Shown here: one piece after another, positions 54,052-63,423 of the stretch | How positions within the stretch are numbered: position 1 is the first letter of the stretch | How the letters are laid out: each line of letters opens with the position of its first letter | Assembly (NCBI RefSeq): GCF_000335475.2 | Contig: NZ_ANAH02000013.1 | Span: forward strand, 62,001-126,000 | Source: Cystobacter fuscus DSM 2262 | GTDB lineage: Bacteria > Myxococcota > Myxococcia > Myxococcales > Myxococcaceae | Reading direction: 5' to 3' | DNA length: 64,000 nt | Notes under the pieces: generated by a model | What the model was told of the DNA's origin: nothing | Database searches by the model: none | Seen by the model: the letters and a program-made list of their open reading frames with translations, nothing else | Made by a program: the position numbers and the translations under genes

Positions 54052-54852
54052 TCAGCCCTCCTTGAGCCGGTTCATGACCCAGTCCACGAGTTCGTCTTCG
54101 CTCTTGCCCGCCAGCGGGATCGCCGCGAGCGCTTGGCCAGTCACCTGACCCTTGGGGAACGTCTTCAGATTACCGGGGGCGTTGTAGCTCTCGGCGTCTG
54201 AATGGCTGCCGACGCCAGTGGCGAGGATGAGGTGACGACTCTCGGAGTTGGGGCTGTGCAGCATCTTCCGGATGGAGCCCCGGAGGTCGTCCGCCCATTG
54301 CGCCTGAGCCGGCGCGTCCATGCCTCTGAGAAAATGATCGCGCTGCAGGGGCGCCGCGAGCGAGTAAGCCGCGTTCCGGGCATCGGTAGCGTTTTCTCCA
54401 GAGCGGATTCCAAGTTTTTGATCTTGGATCTTCCAGAGATCGTCCAGCGAGAGCTGGTGCGTGGAGGGCGGAGAGGAGGTCCGCGGCACGCTCAGTCTTT
54501 CCAGGCGCGCCGCCAGGTTTTCGTATCCCTGCGTTGGCGAGGAGGGCGCGGAATTCCTCGGGGACGACGAGGTTGAGTAGACATTGCTCCGCGTGGGCGT
54601 GTGCGGGGTCGACGCGTTCAGGGCCGTCAGTCGCGCGAACAGTTGGGCCTCGCTCGGCTGGGAAGTGAAGGCGTCGCGTGGCGGGCTCTCCGTGCTCGTG
54701 GTGGGCACGCTGGGCAGGTTCAAGAGCGCGGAGAGGTCAGGCGCAGCGGGGACGTTCTGCGCAGCCTGTTGCGTCGGGGAGTTGCTGCGCGGGGAGTTCG
54801 CGGGACTGGTGGTGCGGAGATGGGGGGAGCCGGAGATGCGATCGCTTGGCAT
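54052..54852 (-). CDS. Protein with disordered Ser/Thr/Pro-rich N-terminus, function unknown
   Basis: 266 aa (AGGA 9 nt upstream). Residues 1-125 are low complexity, rich in Ser, Thr, Pro and Asn (HLRTTSPANSPRSNSPTQQ), with no membrane segment or signal peptide. Residues 130-266 are a compact folded region (SLDDLWKIQDQKLGIRSGEN and WADDLRGSIRKMLHSP). Base composition is less GC-biased than its neighbours. The build, disordered start plus a single globular domain, resembles secreted effectors, but I recognise no family and no secretion gene nearby. Confidence 0.6.
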   Translation of the reverse strand: MPSDRISGSPHLRTTSPANSPRSNSPTQQAAQNVPAAPDLSALLNLPSVPTTSTESPPRDAFTSQPSEAQLFARLTALNASTPHTPTRSNVYSTSSSPRNSAPSSPTQGYENLAARLERLSVPRTSSPPSTHQLSLDDLWKIQDQKLGIRSGENATDARNAAYSLAAPLQRDHFLRGMDAPAQAQWADDLRGSIRKMLHSPNSESRHLILATGVGSHSDAESYNAPGNLKTFPKGQVTGQALAAIPLAGKSEDELVDWVMNRLKEG

Positions 54853-54916
54853 GGCGGAGTCCTGGGCAGCAGGGGTTTTGATGAACAGCGTAACGCAACA
54901 AGCGCTCGCGGAAGGC

Positions 54917-55732
54917 TCAGGCCCCGTAGACGTCCCGCGCGGCCGTCAGCGCGGCGCGCAGCTTGTGCTGCCCCGCGTCCTCCGCGAGGGAGCGCATCTC
55001 CACCGAGACCCAGTGGCCGTAGTGGACCTCCCGCAGGGCGGCGACGAAGCGCGGGTGGTCCACCGTGCCCGAACCGAGCGGCGCGAGCTGGGACTCGCTC
55101 GCGTGGAAGTGGCGGGCCGAGCGCAGGGCCTCGAGGAGCCGATCGTCGAAGGACTCCTGGCTCAGGGTGATGCCGCCCGCGTCCAGGTGCAGGCAGAAGC
55201 CCGCGCTGCCCACCTTGCGCACCAGCTCCAGTCCCTCGCGCGAGGTGGTGACGAAGTCACACGCGTACACCGTGGGGTTGGGCTCCACGCACAGTGTGGT
55301 GCCGTGCTGAAGCGCCACCTCGCCCAGGGCGTGGAAGAACTCGCAGGCGATCTCCTCGGCCTCGGCGCGCGGTCTCGCCCCGACCTTGCGGTTCTTCGGC
55401 GAGCCGAACACCAGCGCCTTCGCCCCGAGCTGTCCCCCGAGTCGGATGATGCCGGAGAGATACTCGCGGGTCGCCGCGCGCGTGGCCGCGTCGTCGAAGA
55501 TGGTCAGGTCCGCGCGGCCAAAGAGCAGCGCCTGCATGGCCACGATGGGCAGGCCACGCGACTCCCACCACTCCCGGCAGACCCGGATCTCCTCGGGCGT
55601 GGCCTTGAGGGGCTCGGACCAGATGGCGGTGGGGGCGAGCTCCACGCCCTGGAAGCCCAGCTCGCGCAGCATGCGCGCCACGTCCTCGTTCTGCTCTCGC
55701 GCCCAGGCGATGTTGGAGGCGGCCAGCTTCAT
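54917..55732 (-). CDS. TIM-barrel sugar isomerase/epimerase
   Basis: 271 aa of the xylose-isomerase-like AP endonuclease-2 superfamily. MKLAASNIAWAREQNEDVARML opens the barrel, with FQGVELAPTAIW, VEPNPTVYACDFV, CLHLDAGGI and a Glu/His set at GHWVSVEMRS suggesting a metal site. It is probably a sugar-phosphate or keto-sugar isomerase. Its start overlaps the upstream epimerase gene's stop by 4 bp (ATGA), so it is the last gene of the minus-strand glycan operon. Confidence 0.8.
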   Translation of the reverse strand: MKLAASNIAWAREQNEDVARMLRELGFQGVELAPTAIWSEPLKATPEEIRVCREWWESRGLPIVAMQALLFGRADLTIFDDAATRAATREYLSGIIRLGGQLGAKALVFGSPKNRKVGARPRAEAEEIACEFFHALGEVALQHGTTLCVEPNPTVYACDFVTTSREGLELVRKVGSAGFCLHLDAGGITLSQESFDDRLLEALRSARHFHASESQLAPLGSGTVDHPRFVAALREVHYGHWVSVEMRSLAEDAGQHKLRAALTAARDVYGA

Positions 55733-56514
55733 CCCCGCGCCTCCTGGGCCCGGGCTCGCTGGGCCGAGGCCACGAAGTCCTTCATGGCCCCGAGCACCTG
55801 GCCCCGATCGTACAGGTAGCCATGGTGGCCGCCGAAGAGTGCCGCGTGCTTGCTGCGCATGTCGTAGCGAGGCGCCGCGCCGGGCATCCGCTGCACGAAC
55901 TCACGCCCGAAGGCCTCACGCGCCAGCTCCTCCACCCCCGTGGGCTCGGTGGCGAGGTTCAACACCTTGAGCCCGTGGCTCAGGGCTCGCTCGATGTCGC
56001 GCCAGATGTTGTTCAGGTCGTAGAACTGGAAGACGCCCGCGGTGTTGATGGCCTCCAAGCGGTTGCCGTGGATGAGATCGAAGATGACGTTCTTCTTGAG
56101 TCCCGGACCGAACAGACCAGGCAGCCGGACCACGAGCGCGTCGAAGCGCTCCAGGATGAACTGCTCCAGCAGGTGGCGGTTGCGTCCGTAGGCGCCCCCC
56201 TTCGACGGGTCGATGGGTGAGTCCTCGTCCACGTCCACCGGGGAGGGATACACGTCCACGGTGGAGATGAGCACCATCTTGCGGGCGCGCACCTCGCGCA
56301 GGTCCTCCATCAGCCGCTGGAGGATGGCCAGGTCCTTCTCCGGCTCCGCGTTGGCCTTCCACTTCTCCGCGGGAGCGCCCGCGCTGACGAGCAAATCGAA
56401 CGAGCGGCCCCGGATGGAGCCGATGTTCTTGGAGTTGTAGAGGTCCGCGAAGGCGTGCTGGCGCAGGAGGTTGCCGCCCACGAAACCGCTATGGCCAATC
56501 AGGGCATCAGACAC
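55729..56514 (-). CDS. NAD-dependent epimerase/dehydratase-like protein
   Basis: 261 aa from GTG 56514, supported by GGAG 7 nt upstream. The start VSDALIGHSGFVGGNLL carries the Rossmann GxxGxxG as GHSGFVG, followed by LISTVDVYPSPVDVDEDS and Tyr/Arg in GAYGRNRHLLEQFI, where the usual YxxxK Lys is replaced by Arg. Substrate binding or reduced catalysis is therefore possible. It overlaps the preceding glycosyltransferase by 8 bp and the TIM-barrel isomerase by 4 bp. Confidence 0.78.
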   Translation of the reverse strand: MSDALIGHSGFVGGNLLRQHAFADLYNSKNIGSIRGRSFDLLVSAGAPAEKWKANAEPEKDLAILQRLMEDLREVRARKMVLISTVDVYPSPVDVDEDSPIDPSKGGAYGRNRHLLEQFILERFDALVVRLPGLFGPGLKKNVIFDLIHGNRLEAINTAGVFQFYDLNNIWRDIERALSHGLKVLNLATEPTGVEELAREAFGREFVQRMPGAAPRYDMRSKHAALFGGHHGYLYDRGQVLGAMKDFVASAQRARAQEARG

Positions 56515-57322
56515 GAGGTTGCTCCGGGTTCCCGGGGTGGTAGCGGTGGAGGCAGGCCTCCATGAGCGTGCGCAGCACCAGCAGGTTGCCGCGCACTCCG
56601 CTGATCTTCGTGGGCGTGGGACCGTGTCGCGGGTAGCGGCGAGCCACGGGCAGTTCCGCCACCCGGAAGCCGAGCTCCGGCGCGCGGATGGCCAGGTAGT
56701 AGTGCAACTCGTAGCGCGAGAATACCTCGCGGAAGGGCGACACGCGCGGATCCAACAGGAAGCGCCGACTATAGGCACGAAACCCGTTGGTGGTGTCCGT
56801 ATAGCGCACGCCCGAGGCGAAGCTGATGAGCGGCGCATGGAGCAGCTTGATGCCCAGCCAGCGCATGGGCGGGGTGTTCTCGGCCACGCCGCCGGGGATG
56901 AAGCGCGAGCCCTGGAGGTGATCGCCTCCCGCGGCAAGGGCCTCGACGAACCGGGGGATGGCGTCCGGGTCGTCCTTGTTGTTGCCATCGATGGTGATGA
57001 CGCCTTCGTAGCCCTGCTCCAGCGCATAGGCGAGACCCATGCGCATCTGCGCGCTGAGCTTGCCGGGGCCGGTCTTCACCAGCACGGTGCGCACGCCCAG
57101 GGGGCCGACCACGCCGCCCTCCACCGAGCCGTCCGTGCTGCCTCCATCCGCGATGAGCACGTCCACGTCTCGGGTGAAGGGCCGCATGCGCTGAAGTTGC
57201 GCGTGCAGCTTCTTGCCCTCGTTGATGACGAAGATGCAGACACAGTAGCGCGAGCGCTTCTCGTGCAGTTCGTTCACCGTGTACGTGGGAACCACCCAGT
57301 CCTGGCCCGTCGACTCACCCAT
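56507..57322 (-). CDS. Family 2 glycosyltransferase
   Basis: 271 aa from ATG 57322 (GGAGAGG upstream). GT2 motifs: VLIADGGSTDGSVEGG, ITIDGNNKDDPDAIP as the DxD-type metal site region, and LQGSRFIPGG. There are no clear membrane helices except a weak hydrophobic LLHAPLISFASG segment. Donor and acceptor unknown. Genes on both sides overlap (8 bp each), which indicates co-translation with the epimerase and the neighbouring GT2. Confidence 0.83.
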   Translation of the reverse strand: MGESTGQDWVVPTYTVNELHEKRSRYCVCIFVINEGKKLHAQLQRMRPFTRDVDVLIADGGSTDGSVEGGVVGPLGVRTVLVKTGPGKLSAQMRMGLAYALEQGYEGVITIDGNNKDDPDAIPRFVEALAAGGDHLQGSRFIPGGVAENTPPMRWLGIKLLHAPLISFASGVRYTDTTNGFRAYSRRFLLDPRVSPFREVFSRYELHYYLAIRAPELGFRVAELPVARRYPRHGPTPTKISGVRGNLLVLRTLMEACLHRYHPGNPEQPRV

Positions 57323-58328
57323 GGGACCTCTCCTGCGCGACAATGGATTCCTTGACGATGTTGGTGCGCCGCTCGTCCGCCACGAGCACATTGCTGTTGC
57401 GCTCCTCGAGCACGTGGTACAGCGGCCGTTCTCGCGACTCCTCCAGAATGCGGCCCACGTACTCGCAGAGCACGGAGAGGCAGAGGAAGAGCAGGAAGAA
57501 CATGCCCGAGGACTGCAACGACATCGTCGTCCAGCCCTCGGCCACCCGGTCGCGCAGCAGGTATGTCCCCAGGACATAGCCCATGTAGAGCAGGTTCAGG
57601 CCGCTCGCGCCGAGCCCCAGCCAGCTGATCCAGCGCAGAGGGTGCGTGGAGTACGACACCACCATGGCGATGGCCAGTTCCACCGACTCCCAGAAGCCAC
57701 GGCCCTTGCGCCCCAACCCCTTCCGCCAGACCAGCTCGTAGGGAAAGCTCTGGCTGGAGAAGCCCACGTAGAAGCTCTGCAGCCGCAAGTAGCGGTACTT
57801 CTCCTTGATGCGGATGACGGCGTTGACCGCCTGGCGGTTGAGCACCCGGAACTGGGTGGAGTTGGGCTCCAGGCCTCCCTGGAACAGGTGCTTGCCGGCG
57901 CCGTAGAACAGCGACGCCCCGATGCGCATCCAGAACGGCTCACCCGAGCGATCCTTGCGCACGCCGAACACCACGCTCGCCCCCGCGCGGGCCTGGGCCA
58001 CCATGGCGGGAATGAGCCCGGGGGGATCGCACTCGGGCATCATCACCACTGTGAAGTCCCCGATGACCGTGTCCAGGCCCGAGGCGATGGCGATCTCCGC
58101 GCCGAAGCGCCGCGACAGCCGGATGTAGCGCACGCACGGGTACTGGGAGAGCTCCTGGGCCACGCGCCGGGCGGTGTCATCCTTCGAGCCGTCATCCACC
58201 AGCACCAGCTCGTAGTTGGTGTAGTGGCCCTGCAGCACGGCCATCACCTCGGCGATGAACTCCGGGACGATGGGGCCACAATCGTGGAGCGGCACCACCA
58301 CCGATACGAAGCAGTCCACGGGTGCCAT
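57315..58328 (-). CDS. Membrane GT2 glycosyltransferase (polyprenyl-phosphate sugar type)
   Basis: 337 aa. The N-terminal half is a DPM1/ArnC-like GT2 domain (VSVVVPLHDCGPIVPEFI, LVLVDDGSKDDTARRV, VVMMPECDPPGL). The C-terminal third has two hydrophobic helices (WISWLGLGASGLNLLYMGYV, MFFLLFLCLSVLCEYVGRIL), as in enzymes that load a sugar on undecaprenyl phosphate. It would supply lipid-linked sugar to the large membrane protein encoded upstream. The start overlaps the oxidoreductase stop (TGATG). Confidence 0.87.
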   Translation of the reverse strand: MAPVDCFVSVVVPLHDCGPIVPEFIAEVMAVLQGHYTNYELVLVDDGSKDDTARRVAQELSQYPCVRYIRLSRRFGAEIAIASGLDTVIGDFTVVMMPECDPPGLIPAMVAQARAGASVVFGVRKDRSGEPFWMRIGASLFYGAGKHLFQGGLEPNSTQFRVLNRQAVNAVIRIKEKYRYLRLQSFYVGFSSQSFPYELVWRKGLGRKGRGFWESVELAIAMVVSYSTHPLRWISWLGLGASGLNLLYMGYVLGTYLLRDRVAEGWTTMSLQSSGMFFLLFLCLSVLCEYVGRILEESRERPLYHVLEERNSNVLVADERRTNIVKESIVAQERSHG

Positions 58329-59494
58329 CAGCTCAGCTCTCCTCGGCCCCTCAAGAGATCGATCTCCTGAAGCACGTCATAGATGTTGTCGATCTTCCCG
58401 CCCATGACGCAGACGAGGTTCTTCAGGCCATGGCCCCAGCGGAAGAGGATGGGGCGGCTGTCATCCACCTCGCTGGCGGGCAGCACCGTCTTCACTTCCC
58501 ACAGCGAGTCCATGTGGCGTGCGTCGCGCAGGGCCGGCATGTACCGGCTCGCGTCCCGGATCATGTACTCGAAGCGCGTGTCGGGCAGGTTGTTCACGAG
58601 GTAGTGGTGCGCATCGATCCGGCACCCGTCGGTGCCATCGAACCAGTAGTTGTGCGGGGTGTAGCGCACGTGGCTGAGCGTGTGAAGTCCACGCGAGGGA
58701 AAAGGCATGGCCGAGAAGAACGGCCCGCACATGACCGTGACGCCGAAGTCCTTGAGCGGAGCGGGCATGTCGACGAGCGCCATCTCGGTCAACTCGTACT
58801 TGAGCGGGAGCGTGGGCAGGTTCGAGTTGGCCAGCACCGGATTGAGCCGGGCATAGGTGCAGTTGAAAACGTAGCGGGCGACCACCTGATCTCCTGCCCC
58901 CTTGTCTTGCAAGGACACCTCGATGAGTTCGTCAGCCCGTGCCTGGAGCTTCACGGCCTCGGTGTTGAGGCGGACCTCGAGCCCCGCGGCGCGCAGGTCT
59001 CGCCACGTGCGCTGGCGCAGCTTCACGGCGTCGAAGGCGATCTCGCGCACCCGGAAGACGTCCTCGATGAGCGCCGGGTTGAAGAGCGCGCGCACGTCAC
59101 GGGGCGCGGGCTCGAGTGGGGCGCCAATGCGCGAACAGAACGTGCGGAACTGTTCGGCCGTCACGTGCGAGAAGGTGGTGGCGATTGCGTAGTACTTGTC
59201 GAAGCCGTCCACGACGCACTCGGCGTAGTCGCCGACGAAGCGGTCGAAGTTGACGCGCGAGCGCAGGGCGGTGAGCAGGCTACGCGGGTAGTGGTAGCCA
59301 TTGTGGACGCGTGCCTGGTTCGAGTGCGAGGCGCGCTGCAGCAGCTCCGGCTCCTTCTCCACTACCAGCACGCGGCCCAGGAAGCGAGACAGGCCGAGGG
59401 CGAGACTACAGCCGAAGAAGCCGCCTCCAATCACGACCGCGTCGTACTCGCTGGAACCCGTCAAGAGGTGCGTCCCCCCATGGGGGCCCAGCAT
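58328..59494 (-). CDS. FAD-dependent oxidoreductase (DadA-like)
   Basis: 388 aa from ATG 59494; a downstream TTG near 59463 is also possible. The FAD Rossmann motif is YDAVVIGGGFFGCSLALGLS, with EKEPELLQRASHSNQARVH and a C-terminal CVMGGKIDNIYDVLQEI. The family covers amino acid and sugar-amine oxidases. Within this operon it may oxidise an amino-sugar or sugar hydroxyl. The substrate is not inferable. A 67-bp gap separates it from the large membrane protein gene upstream. Confidence 0.82.
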   Translation of the reverse strand: MLGPHGGTHLLTGSSEYDAVVIGGGFFGCSLALGLSRFLGRVLVVEKEPELLQRASHSNQARVHNGYHYPRSLLTALRSRVNFDRFVGDYAECVVDGFDKYYAIATTFSHVTAEQFRTFCSRIGAPLEPAPRDVRALFNPALIEDVFRVREIAFDAVKLRQRTWRDLRAAGLEVRLNTEAVKLQARADELIEVSLQDKGAGDQVVARYVFNCTYARLNPVLANSNLPTLPLKYELTEMALVDMPAPLKDFGVTVMCGPFFSAMPFPSRGLHTLSHVRYTPHNYWFDGTDGCRIDAHHYLVNNLPDTRFEYMIRDASRYMPALRDARHMDSLWEVKTVLPASEVDDSRPILFRWGHGLKNLVCVMGGKIDNIYDVLQEIDLLRGRGELS

Positions 59495-59561
59495 AGACCA
59501 TGCAGCACTCCGCCCCGTCAAGCAGACGGGGCGGCCCGCTCCGGCGCCACGCGGGGGGGTC

Positions 59562-62500
59562 TCAGTCCACCAGCTTGAGGAACCGCACGTCCTTCACGGT
59601 GTACAACTCACAACCTTCCACGGAGTTGAAATCCAGGCGCAGGCGCCGCACGGGTGCACCCCTCGCCCAATCCGGGTGCGAGCCCAGCGGCACGAGCAGC
59701 GTCCCCGGCCGCGCGTCGAAGAAGAAGGAGTGGGCCTCGGAGAAGTCGCCTCCCGCCTCGGCCCAGAAGACCTGACCCCGGGACCGGCCATCCGGCGCAT
59801 CCGCGCACTCCAGTTGGAAGGAGACGAAGTCGAACCGCGCGCTCGGGACCGCCTCGGGCAACTCCCAGACCATGAGGGGGTCGGCTCCCGAAGCGCTCAG
59901 CAGGCCCTGGGCCGAGGACTGGAGTCCGAACAGCTGGGGCACCCCCGTCACCTCGATGGAGTCCTCCGCGAAGCGCCGCCGCAAGGTCTTGACGCTGTGA
60001 CCCCAGCTCACCGGGATGCTCTTCAAGTCCTGGAGGTGGAAGACCGACGCGAGTGCCTGGCTGGACGCGGCCGGCTCCTGTTCCAGCTTCAACATCCGGG
60101 CCCGATCCTCGCGCAGGAGGAATTGAAACCCGTCGCGCGCGTGGAAGACGTAGCCCCGCTGCACCAACCAGCGGTAGAGCCGGTAGGAGCGCAGCGACGC
60201 CGGACCGCCATCAAAGCTCATACGGGGCCCAACCCAGACCACTGGAGGCGGCTCGCGCTCCAGGGCCGCCAGCATCCGCTTCTGGGCCGCGGCCCCGATG
60301 GCGGTATAATCCGAGACGTAGCCCGTGGTGACCCGATACCCCAGGTAGTAATAGAAGGACGACAGGTTGGTGAGATCGAAGTACGTCTCCCCGGGAAGCA
60401 GCAACGCACCCAGGGTCCCCTTCAGCCGGAGCAGCGGCGCCAGCGCGTCCTGGGGCATGAACATGCGGCCCAGTCTCGGCAGGCCGAGCTGCTCGCCCTC
60501 CAGGAGGGGAACCCCCACGGGCACGAGGATGGGGTTGAGCTGCTGGAGCACCTGGGCCCGGGGGGACACGTAGGTGAGCGTGGACTTGAGGCCCAGCAAC
60601 ACGGCGACGCCGAGAATCAGGCCGCCGCGCGCCGCGCGCACGCGGGTCTCGAGCACCAGGCCCAGCGGGATGAGCGAGCCGAGGGTCAGCACCGACATGG
60701 CCCCCGTGCGCGACAGGTGTCCGGGATCCATCCGTCCCATGCTGTAGGGAATCATCAACACGAGCAGCAGCAGGCTCACGACGTTCAGCGCCGCCACGCT
60801 CCTGCCCTCCCACGAGCCCCGGGGCCACACCCACCGGGCCCGGCAGCTCAACCACCCCAACCCCACCGCGCCGAACAACCAGCCACCAATCCACAGCAGA
60901 TCCCACATGAGGAACTTCCCGGCGAACCAGCTGGGGACGGCCTGGAGGTACTCGAACCAGGAGATGCCGTAGGCGGTGGCGTTGGCCGAGCCGTTGTCAC
61001 GGATGAACTCCACGAGGCCCAGCAGATAGCGGGCGCACAAGGCTCCCACGATCGCCACGGCGAGCGCGCCGCCCACGAGCCAGGCCCTGCGCCGCTGCCA
61101 TAGCTCGCGCCACGCGCCGCTCGCGACACTGCGCCAGGCCATCATCCCGGCCATGGGCAGCGAGGCCACGCCGAGCGCGCCGCCCGTGGACGGATTGTAG
61201 AAGCCATGCAGCACCGACAACCCGCCCCACACCAGCAGCCAGGGAATGGGCCGGGCCAGGAGCCAGGGCAGCACGAGGATCAGCAGCACCGGAAGCGCGA
61301 GGAAGTGGCGATCTCCCGCCTGCAGCGAGAACACTGCCAGCACGAGCGCCCAGCCGCCACCGACTACCCGGTGCAGCAGGTAGGCCGTGAGCCCCACCAC
61401 GAGCGACGACCAGATCATGAATCCATGTACGAAGGAGGACGCGGTGCCCTCGAGGAACAGGGCGTTGATGCCGCCGTACACCATGCCGAGCAGCCACTGC
61501 AGGGAGATGAAGCCGAAGTAGAAGTCCTGCTTGTTGTCGACGATCTGCTGCCAGGGCGTGAGCAGCTCGCCCAGGTGGAAGTGATCGAGAAACACCAGCG
61601 TGCTGAAGACCGGTTGGCGGTGCACCAGGAAGATGCTGACCGCCACGACGAAGGGCCAGGTAATGAGCGTGCGCGGCTCCAGTGGCTCCGGTTCCGCCGG
61701 AGGCCGCGTCATTCGCAGACCCACGCTGAACATCGCCGCGAGGATGAAGAGCCCGAGGAGGAACACCGTGAACGCGGGCACGTTCATCCGCGTGATGTGC
61801 TCGCCCTGCTGGTAGGCATCCTTCAAGAGCACGAAGAGCAGCAGGGGCGTCAGCGCCTGGGCGCCCAGGACGTACCGCCGCCAGGAGTCACGGCTCCACC
61901 GGCGAGACAAGTAGGGGGACAGCACGGTCACCGCGACCATGAGCCCCAGCGCGGACCTGCCCAGCCAGTCCGGCAGATCTGGATTCAAGACGTGGGGAGA
62001 GCTCAACTCCTTCAACACATACAGCCCCACGCCGGAGAACCACAGCCCGGCGCCTAGCAACAGGGTGGCCAGGTACTCGAGGGAGAAGGCCTCCAGGTCC
62101 TTCACCTTCAGCACGACGCGCGCCCACGCATGGCTCAGGCCCACGCTCGCCGTCAGCACTCCTGCGCCGATCAACTCCTCGCGCGGCGCGGCTCCGCGCG
62201 TCACCCAGAGCACCAGGGCGTAGAGGATCGACGCCGCGCCGAGCCACATCGCCAGCGGACCCCGCCGCGACGAGGGCTCCCGGTCCTCGAGCCACGTGAA
62301 GCGCAGACGGTTGAGCACGCCCGCCACGACGAAGAAGACGGCGAAGACCAGCAGCAGCGACCCGTAGATGACGGTGAAGTCAAAGTCCTTGTAGGAGTTC
62401 GACCACGTAATGCTGCCCACGATGATGTCTGGGTACGACTGCGAACCCGAACGGGACCAGAGGCGCAGCAGGTTCCGCCAGGATTGGTCGAAGAGGAGCC

Positions 62501-62603
62501 CGCCCAGCACCAGGCTGACGAGCAGGGATGCCGTCGCCACCCTTCGGGAGCGAGGAAGAAGACCAGTCCTCGCGCTCGCAACCGTTGTATCCGCGTGTAG
62601 CAT
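59562..62603 (-). CDS. Large polytopic membrane protein with C-terminal soluble domain
   Basis: 1013 aa from ATG 62603. Many hydrophobic helices span about residues 25-690, including YGSLLLVFAVFFVVAGVL and FVVAVSIFLVHRQPVFSTLV. Residues about 750-1013 are soluble and beta-rich, with FPYxY-like SSFYYYLGYRVTTGYV and a jelly-roll-like end. The layout resembles GT-C-type or oligosaccharide-handling membrane enzymes, with a large extracytoplasmic domain. No acidic DxD or WWDYG motif was identified. It heads the operon with two GT2s. Confidence 0.72.
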   Translation of the reverse strand: MLHADTTVASARTGLLPRSRRVATASLLVSLVLGGLLFDQSWRNLLRLWSRSGSQSYPDIIVGSITWSNSYKDFDFTVIYGSLLLVFAVFFVVAGVLNRLRFTWLEDREPSSRRGPLAMWLGAASILYALVLWVTRGAAPREELIGAGVLTASVGLSHAWARVVLKVKDLEAFSLEYLATLLLGAGLWFSGVGLYVLKELSSPHVLNPDLPDWLGRSALGLMVAVTVLSPYLSRRWSRDSWRRYVLGAQALTPLLLFVLLKDAYQQGEHITRMNVPAFTVFLLGLFILAAMFSVGLRMTRPPAEPEPLEPRTLITWPFVVAVSIFLVHRQPVFSTLVFLDHFHLGELLTPWQQIVDNKQDFYFGFISLQWLLGMVYGGINALFLEGTASSFVHGFMIWSSLVVGLTAYLLHRVVGGGWALVLAVFSLQAGDRHFLALPVLLILVLPWLLARPIPWLLVWGGLSVLHGFYNPSTGGALGVASLPMAGMMAWRSVASGAWRELWQRRRAWLVGGALAVAIVGALCARYLLGLVEFIRDNGSANATAYGISWFEYLQAVPSWFAGKFLMWDLLWIGGWLFGAVGLGWLSCRARWVWPRGSWEGRSVAALNVVSLLLLVLMIPYSMGRMDPGHLSRTGAMSVLTLGSLIPLGLVLETRVRAARGGLILGVAVLLGLKSTLTYVSPRAQVLQQLNPILVPVGVPLLEGEQLGLPRLGRMFMPQDALAPLLRLKGTLGALLLPGETYFDLTNLSSFYYYLGYRVTTGYVSDYTAIGAAAQKRMLAALEREPPPVVWVGPRMSFDGGPASLRSYRLYRWLVQRGYVFHARDGFQFLLREDRARMLKLEQEPAASSQALASVFHLQDLKSIPVSWGHSVKTLRRRFAEDSIEVTGVPQLFGLQSSAQGLLSASGADPLMVWELPEAVPSARFDFVSFQLECADAPDGRSRGQVFWAEAGGDFSEAHSFFFDARPGTLLVPLGSHPDWARGAPVRRLRLDFNSVEGCELYTVKDVRFLKLVD

Positions 62604-63015
62604 CGCGCGGAAGGGAGCATGAGGAGCCGGGACTTGGCAAGCACCGAAGCTCTATCACGGCCCTACCGAGAGTAGGCTCCACGGCGTCTTCGCTCCAGGC
62701 GCGGGATCGCGGCCATTTCTGGTCCCCCAAGCAGGCCAAGCAGGGGCGAGGCGGGCCCCGGAGGCTCGAGCCGCCCCAGCCAAGAGCGCCCGGCCCCTGC
62801 CGCGCACCTCTTGGGAGCGCGGCCAGGGTCGGCGTGTACCCCAAGGGGCCGAGTGGCTTCCTGGCGCACGGCTCGGGCGGCCCCCAGGCGCATCAGCCTC
62901 GTGGTGTGATTTCCTTCCGTCAGTTCCGAGGCGCGGCGAGCAACTGCCCCCCAGCGTCCCCCGTCGTCAAGTTCCACCGTCGCCAGTTCCAGGGAACCGA
63001 CTACGATGGGCGGCT
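62604..63015. other. 412-bp intergenic region with no recognised gene
   Basis: Between divergent starts at 62603 and 63016. It is GC-rich with no convincing coding frame, hairpin or repeat that I could identify. It should hold the promoter of the large membrane protein and a leader for the TipAS-like gene. Open frames crossing it look like composition artefacts. Confidence 0.5.
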
Positions 63016-63402
63016 ATGACTCTACTGCTCAGCGCTACTCCCGAATACCTTCAGCAATGCCGCGATGCACAGGCTCGGGAGCAGGCAGCATCGCTGATCG
63101 CCACCAACCAGTGGGCCCATGTAGACAAGGCACAGGCGCACCACGATTTCCAGCGTCTCTACGGTGAACTGGCGCCGCTCATTGGCTACAGCGAGCCGTC
63201 TTCACCCGCGGTCCAGCAACTGATGGCGCGGCACTACGCGATCGCATCCCGTTTCTATCCCGCGTCACGGCAGGCCTACGTCGGCACTGCGCTCTTCTAT
63301 GCGGAGAACGCTGACATGAAGGCGTTCCACGATGCCTACCACCCCCGGCTCGTAGAGTTTTTAGGCGAGGCGATGTTCGTCTACGCGCATAGCGAACTTT
63401 GA
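63016..63402 (+). CDS. Standalone TipAS-like antibiotic-recognition domain protein
   Basis: 128 aa. Its second half matches the TipAS/MerR ligand-binding domain pattern: QRLYGELAPLIGYSEPSSPAVQQLMARHY, FYAENADMKAFHDAYHPRL and VEFLGEAMFVYAHS. TipA-type proteins have this fold after a MerR helix-turn-helix; here no DNA-binding domain is present. A ribosome site is not evident. Stand-alone TipAS domains can bind thiopeptides and other peptides, acting as resistance by sequestration. It could be an intact short form or a fragment. Confidence 0.6.
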   Translation: MTLLLSATPEYLQQCRDAQAREQAASLIATNQWAHVDKAQAHHDFQRLYGELAPLIGYSEPSSPAVQQLMARHYAIASRFYPASRQAYVGTALFYAENADMKAFHDAYHPRLVEFLGEAMFVYAHSEL

Positions 63403-63423
63403 AGGCCCACATGGCCGCATGAG

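Noticed and set aside
59301-61103. 600-aa plus-strand frame opposite the large membrane protein
   Set aside because: It is His/Gln/Arg-rich with no domain, and is antisense to a hydrophobic protein with a consistent helix pattern.
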